From the NCBI GenBank assembly GCA_955652245.1, contig CATPAV010000067.1, forward strand, positions 1-8,303: 8,303 nucleotides of DNA, written 5' to 3'. This stretch comes from an uncultured Candidatus Udaeobacter sp. (GTDB lineage: Bacteria > Verrucomicrobiota > Verrucomicrobiia > Chthoniobacterales > UBA10450). The position numbers and the translations under genes are program-made. Under the pieces are notes generated by a model. It ran no database searches. It was not told the origin of the DNA and saw nothing but the letters and a program-made list of their open reading frames with translations. The first letter of the stretch is position 1; each line of letters opens with the position of its first letter. This document shows, piece after piece, positions 4,800-8,303 of this stretch.

Positions 4800-5786
4800 A
4801 TGAAACTATTCAGGATCTTGGCGTTCTGTTTGATGCCGGCGCTGGCGATCACAGTGCAGACTGCCCGCGGACAAACAAACGGTCCGCAAAATGATAGCGG
4901 CGGCGGCGCAGTGAACAGAAACTCGCCTGCCACTAACGGGCATCCAAATGCAGCGGTCTCTCACGGTATCGCTCGCGGGCCAATTAGCTTTAGCCCTCGA
5001 GCGACCTATGCCCAGCCAGCCCGAATTGTCGGTCAACCTGCCATGAATTTCCGGCCGAATTATTCGCCGTTCGTGCGGACCCTCAATCCGACTCTGGCAG
5101 CGATGAACGTTCGACAAAACCCGCGAACTTACGACCTGCAACCAAACACTGATAAGCCGGCGAGAAGCGAAATCGCGCAGACCATGCCGATCACGAGCGA
5201 TCAGCACGTGGTCAGAACTGACAATTCACAATCAATCACCAGCGGTTTCGCGAGGCGCGAGATGCCACAACGCTTCGAAACGATCAACGCTCAGCCCAGC
5301 CCAAGAAATTACAATGGACAACGATTCCCCCGTAATCTTGCTAAGCGTGAAACGATGCAGAACGCGCCGACGTGGAATAAACAAGGTAGAAACAATCGGT
5401 TCAGCTACTGGGATGCGCTGCGTTCTCATCGGCAGGAATGGCATGATCGCAACTGGTGGAGGCAGCATTGCACCAACATCATTTTCGTGAGCGGTGGATA
5501 TTATTTTTTGGATGGGAGCTATTGGTATCCGGCCTGGGGCTACGATCCGTTCAACAATTATTACGATTACGATGGCCCAGTTTACACATACGGTAATTTA
5601 CTGCCCGATCAGGTCATTGCGAACGTTCAGGAGGTATTGCAGGAGGCGGGCTACTACGGCGGTCCGGTAACTGGCTCGCTTAACGTAGAGACGCGAGCGG
5701 CCCTGGCGAATTTTCAACGGGATTACGGCTTGCTCATTACCGGAGCAATTGACCAGCCGACAATCGAATCGCTTGGGTTGTATTAG
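4800..5786 (+). CDS. Secreted protein with aromatic-rich segment and C-terminal peptidoglycan-binding domain
   Basis: From the ATG at 4800 the product has 328 residues. Residues 1-24 form a signal peptide: MKLFR, a hydrophobic core, then a likely cleavage site after TARG. Residues 25-200 are low-complexity and rich in N, Q, P, R and S, probably disordered. Residues 201-263 are rich in W and Y (WRQHCTNIIFVSGGYYFLDG, then WYPAWGYDPFNNYYDYDGPV). Residues 265-328 look like a PG_binding_1 domain, with DQVIANVQEVLQEAGYYGG, TRAALANFQRDYGL and a closing IDQPTIESLGLY. The protein is expected in the periplasm or outer envelope, anchored to or near peptidoglycan. No catalytic domain is visible, so a structural or cell-surface role is inferred. 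The gene starts 77 bp after the GIY-YIG stop. Confidence 0.87.
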   Translation: MKLFRILAFCLMPALAITVQTARGQTNGPQNDSGGGAVNRNSPATNGHPNAAVSHGIARGPISFSPRATYAQPARIVGQPAMNFRPNYSPFVRTLNPTLAAMNVRQNPRTYDLQPNTDKPARSEIAQTMPITSDQHVVRTDNSQSITSGFARREMPQRFETINAQPSPRNYNGQRFPRNLAKRETMQNAPTWNKQGRNNRFSYWDALRSHRQEWHDRNWWRQHCTNIIFVSGGYYFLDGSYWYPAWGYDPFNNYYDYDGPVYTYGNLLPDQVIANVQEVLQEAGYYGGPVTGSLNVETRAALANFQRDYGLLITGAIDQPTIESLGLY

Positions 5787-5956
5787 CGGTACTCTTTCGG
5801 ATACAGCCGATTAAGAAAGCTGTTCCGTAAGACACGTTATTTCGAGAAGGCCGCCTTCGCCCTGTTTGCCCCTTGTTCGAGAAGTTTCCGCACAAGGCTG
5901 TTTTATCTCGCCGAATCAATAGCGCTTGAAAACCGAAGTCGCGCAGTCGAACCAAT
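5787..5956. other. Intergenic gap without recognised features
   Basis: Only short imperfect palindromes are seen, for example GAAGG-CCG-CCTTC near 5845 to 5857. No open frame, terminator with a T-tract or strong promoter was found. It separates the secreted protein gene from the sulfite oxidase family gene, which therefore may have its own promoter. Confidence 0.4.
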
Positions 5957-5962
5957 AAGGAG
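5957..5962 (+). promoter_or_regulatory. Strong Shine-Dalgarno site of the sulfite oxidase family gene
   Basis: AAGGAG lies 7 nt before the ATG at 5970. It is the best ribosome binding site in the window and fixes this start. Confidence 0.8.
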
Positions 5963-5969
5963 TTAATCG

Positions 5970-7046
5970 ATGGCCGAAAATTCACCAGGTTTTATCGATG
6001 GAAAGATTGTTCGCGGTGAAGACCCGCTCAATCTCGAGATGCCGTTCTCGAAGGTGGATCAGTTCATCACACCGACTGAGTGGTTTTACGTCAGAACACA
6101 TTTTCCTATCCCGAAGATTGAGAAGAGAGGTTGGCGGCTGCGAGTTGAAGGCGAAGTAGAGAGGCCGTATGAGCTTCGCTACGACGATTTATTAAAAATG
6201 AAGTCGCGCACGATGGTGACGACTCTGGAGTGCGCGGGAAATAATCGCAATTTTCTCGAGCCAAAAGTGAAAGGGGTACAATGGGGACTTGGCGCGGTCG
6301 GCACCGCGGAATGGTCCGGCGTGCCGTTGTCGATCTTACTCGATCGCGCTGAAGTGAAATCGGGAGCGTGCGACGTGATTTTGGAAGGTATGGACGGAGG
6401 AGAGCTTCAAGAACCTAAGCGACCATCCGGCAACGTGCACTTTGCGCGGAGCATTCCGCTCGCCAAAGCACGCGAGGATGTATTGCTCGCCTACCAAATG
6501 AATGGGGCTGAACTGCCGCGGCAACACGGTTTTCCTCTGCGTGCAATTGTCCCGGGATGGTACGCAATGGCGTCAATCAAATGGCTCCGCCGCATTATGG
6601 TCACGAGCAAACCGTTCACTGGCTATTTTCAAACCATGGATTACGCCTACTGGGCGAAGCACGGTGATTTGGCCGAATTGGTCCCGCTTACTGCGATGCA
6701 AATCAAAGCGGAGATCGCACGTCCTGCGGCGGGTGATATTGTTCCGGCTAATTCTAACGTGCGTGTTCACGGCGCGGCGTGGACGAGCGATGCCGAAATT
6801 ACAAAAGTCGAACTCGCGACGGATGGAGGATCGACATGGAATGAAGCGAAGCTCATCGGTGAAGCCAAGCCGAATGCGTGGCGGCTTTGGGAATTTGATT
6901 GGGAGACGCCTGCGAAACCGGGAAAACAAACACTGATCGCGCGCGCGACCGATTCACAAGGTCGAACGCAGCCGGTGGAGCGCGATTCCGATCGGGGCAC
7001 TTACATGATCAATCATCTTCTCCCGATCGAAGTGGAAGTTCGCTGA
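5970..7046 (+). CDS. Sulfite oxidase family molybdopterin enzyme
   Basis: The 358-residue product has the two domains of the sulfite oxidase family. The molybdopterin domain (residues ~20-235) begins FITPTEWFYVRTHFPIPKI and has the molybdenum-binding cysteine C88 in TLECAGNNR, then LPRQHGFPLR (182-191) and VPGWYAMASIKWL (194-206). The dimerisation domain (~238-358) carries WTSDAEITKVELATDGGSTW (271-290) and is immunoglobulin-like. Members oxidise sulfite to sulfate or reduce related oxyanions, using Mo-molybdopterin. There is no Tat signal and no heme domain, so a cytosolic location and an external electron acceptor are inferred. A persulfide dioxygenase-type gene, which would produce sulfite, follows on the same strand after 137 bp. 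This supports sulfite as substrate. The family is certain, but substrate and direction are not proven by sequence. Confidence 0.92.
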   Translation: MAENSPGFIDGKIVRGEDPLNLEMPFSKVDQFITPTEWFYVRTHFPIPKIEKRGWRLRVEGEVERPYELRYDDLLKMKSRTMVTTLECAGNNRNFLEPKVKGVQWGLGAVGTAEWSGVPLSILLDRAEVKSGACDVILEGMDGGELQEPKRPSGNVHFARSIPLAKAREDVLLAYQMNGAELPRQHGFPLRAIVPGWYAMASIKWLRRIMVTSKPFTGYFQTMDYAYWAKHGDLAELVPLTAMQIKAEIARPAAGDIVPANSNVRVHGAAWTSDAEITKVELATDGGSTWNEAKLIGEAKPNAWRLWEFDWETPAKPGKQTLIARATDSQGRTQPVERDSDRGTYMINHLLPIEVEVR

Positions 7047-7049
7047 AAC

Positions 7050-7112
7050 TGTAGCGGCGCTCCCCATGAGCGCCGGATCCAATAGTTTCGGCGGTCATAG
7101 GCCGCCGCTACA
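7050..7112. repeat. Cloverleaf-like palindromic repeat (REP type)
   Basis: TGTAGCGGCG (7050-7059) and CGCCGCTACA (7103-7112) form a perfect 10-bp outer stem. Inside are two smaller hairpins: GGCGCT/AGCGCC around CCCCATG (7056-7074, sharing bases with the outer stem), and GGCGG/CCGCC around TCATAGG (7090-7106). The element begins 3 bp after the sulfite oxidase family stop. Such paired hairpins are typical of REP or BIME units mobilised by REP-associated tyrosine transposases. No such transposase is in the window. It may also act as a transcript end or 3' stabiliser. Confidence 0.75.
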
Positions 7113-7183
7113 AGCTGGAGCTTTCTAAAAGTACGATCTCGATCTTGTTGAACTCCAACCCGCCTTCGTTTTAACTGAGTCAA

Positions 7184-8303
7184 ATGTCGCTCGTTTTCAA
7201 AACCATTCAGACTGAAGGCATCGCCGAGCTTTCGTATTTGCTGGGGGATGATGACGAAGGCGTCGCCGCGGTTTTCGATCCGCGACCGGACTGCGATGTT
7301 TACGTCGATATGGCGCGCGAAGGAGGTCTCGCGATTACGCATATTTTTGAGACGCATATTCACGCCGACCTGGTGAGCGGTTCGCGTGAGCTGTGTGCGC
7401 GTGTTGAATCGGCGAAGATTTTTGCGAGTAACGAAGGCGGCGCCGAGTACGGGTTCGAACATGAGGAAGTAAACGATGGCGATCGCTTCACCTTCGGGGA
7501 GCTTCTCGTGATTGCGCGACATACTCCGGGTCATACGCCCGAGCACATGTCGTATCTTCTAGCCGATGCCGATCATCCGGACGATGCGTGGGGAATTCTA
7601 ACCGGGGATTCGCTTTTCGTTTCCTCGGCAGGCCGGCCCGATCTTCTGGGCGAAAAGCACACGAGGCAACTTGCCGAGCAGCAATTTCGCACGCTACGCG
7701 ATTTTTATCTCAAGATGCCGGACCACGTGATGATTTATCCCAACCACGGCGCGGGTTCTCCATGTGGCGCAGACATCGGCGATCGATTGACCAGCACGAT
7801 CGGCTACGAGCGAAGATTCAATACGTTCCTGCAGTTCGATGAGGTTCAGAAATTTACGGAGTATGCACTTGCGACCGCGCCGCCGGTTCCAAAGTACTAC
7901 CCCGTTATGAAAAAGGTGAACGCGCAAGGGCCGCGAGTGCTTGGAAATCTGCCGCGCGTTCCTGGTCTTCCGCCAAAGGCTTTCAAAGAAGCAATCGAGA
8001 AAAAGAGCGGCGTCCTTGTCGATGTCCGGACGATGCTCGCATTTGGCGGCGGCCATATTCCGGGCGCGCTCAATATTGGTGGTTCGCCCATTTTATCGAT
8101 CTGGGCGGGTTGGATGCTCGACCCGGACGAACCGATTCTACTGGTGCTCGAAAGCGAAAACGATCTCGAGGAGATTGTGCAGCTGTTTATTCGCACTGGC
8201 TACACGAAGTTCGCCGGTTATCTCGTCGGCGGAATGAAGGCGTGGGACGCAGCCGGATTTCCACTCGCAGAATTGGGGCAGATGAGTGTGCACGAGCTGA
8301 ACA
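7184..8303 (+). CDS. Persulfide dioxygenase-type metallo-beta-lactamase fold fused to rhodanese, 3' truncated
   Basis: The frame runs from ATG 7184 to the right edge without a stop (373 residues). Residues 1-~245 are a metallo-beta-lactamase fold domain of the ETHE1/CstB group. It shows ETHIHADLVSG (57-67), TPGHTPEH (114-121), LTGDSLFVSSAGRPDL (139-154) and YPNHGAGSPCG (185-195). The expected single-iron ligands H58, H117 and D142 are present. L63 replaces the second-site histidine, which fits a mononuclear iron enzyme. Residues ~266-362 form a rhodanese domain with VLVDVRTMLAFGGGHIPGAL and LVGGMKAWDAAGFPL. At its active-site loop LVLESEND there is no cysteine, so it is probably non-catalytic. 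GQMSVHELN looks like the start of a second rhodanese domain, giving a CstB-like order. Such enzymes oxidise persulfides to sulfite. The start has no strong ribosome binding site. Confidence 0.92.
   Translation, partial: MSLVFKTIQTEGIAELSYLLGDDDEGVAAVFDPRPDCDVYVDMAREGGLAITHIFETHIHADLVSGSRELCARVESAKIFASNEGGAEYGFEHEEVNDGDRFTFGELLVIARHTPGHTPEHMSYLLADADHPDDAWGILTGDSLFVSSAGRPDLLGEKHTRQLAEQQFRTLRDFYLKMPDHVMIYPNHGAGSPCGADIGDRLTSTIGYERRFNTFLQFDEVQKFTEYALATAPPVPKYYPVMKKVNAQGPRVLGNLPRVPGLPPKAFKEAIEKKSGVLVDVRTMLAFGGGHIPGALNIGGSPILSIWAGWMLDPDEPILLVLESENDLEEIVQLFIRTGYTKFAGYLVGGMKAWDAAGFPLAELGQMSVHELN

Noticed and set aside
5840..5910. Short palindromes in the gap before the sulfite oxidase family gene, considered as a terminator.
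   Set aside because: Stems are only five base pairs and no T-tract follows.
1..8303. CRISPR array, phage genes, toxin-antitoxin pair or integrase gene.
   Set aside because: No regularly spaced identical repeats and no recognisable integrase, phage or toxin motifs were found on either strand.

Overview
The window looks like chromosomal DNA of a Gram-negative bacterium, most likely a soil Verrucomicrobiota (Pedosphaera/Chthoniobacterales-like). The basis is the mix of an LpxI-type lipid A gene, a short GIY-YIG gene beside a tRNA, a secreted aromatic-rich protein with a C-terminal peptidoglycan-binding domain, weak or absent Shine-Dalgarno sites on several genes, and many short palindromic repeats between genes. 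The assignment comes from recalled family patterns, not from a search.

Left part (1-2504): the 3' end of an F-type ATP synthase operon (atpD, cut by the window edge, then atpC), followed by lpxI (UDP-2,3-diacylglucosamine hydrolase). Short repeats occupy both intergenic gaps.

Middle part (2461-4231): the most unusual region. A 99-bp sequence made of the lpxI 3' end, a promoter and the first half of a tRNA-Ala(GGC) gene occurs twice in direct orientation, 1637 bp apart (2461-2559 and 4098-4196, 90/99 identical, no gaps). The left copy stops exactly at the end of the anticodon loop, giving a broken tRNA. The right copy continues into an intact tRNA gene. Between them lies an islet whose genes are all on the minus strand: a 57-residue basic peptide gene with a double-glycine motif, a response regulator, a decayed IS1-like transposase tail and a small four-helix membrane protein. 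The second lpxI tail differs from the real one in a codon-like way, so it may come from a divergent relative. A chimeric assembly at the tRNA must also be considered.

Right part (4232-8303): directly after the intact tRNA come two degenerate ~120-bp repeat units, then a small GIY-YIG nuclease-like gene, then the secreted peptidoglycan-binding-domain protein. Next come a cytosolic-looking sulfite oxidase family molybdoenzyme with a strong ribosome binding site, a large cloverleaf-like palindrome of REP type, and a persulfide dioxygenase/rhodanese fusion of the CstB/ETHE1 type that runs off the right edge. The last two enzymes form a plausible persulfide to sulfite to sulfate detoxification route. 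The last gene has no stop codon in the window, so it is easily missed.
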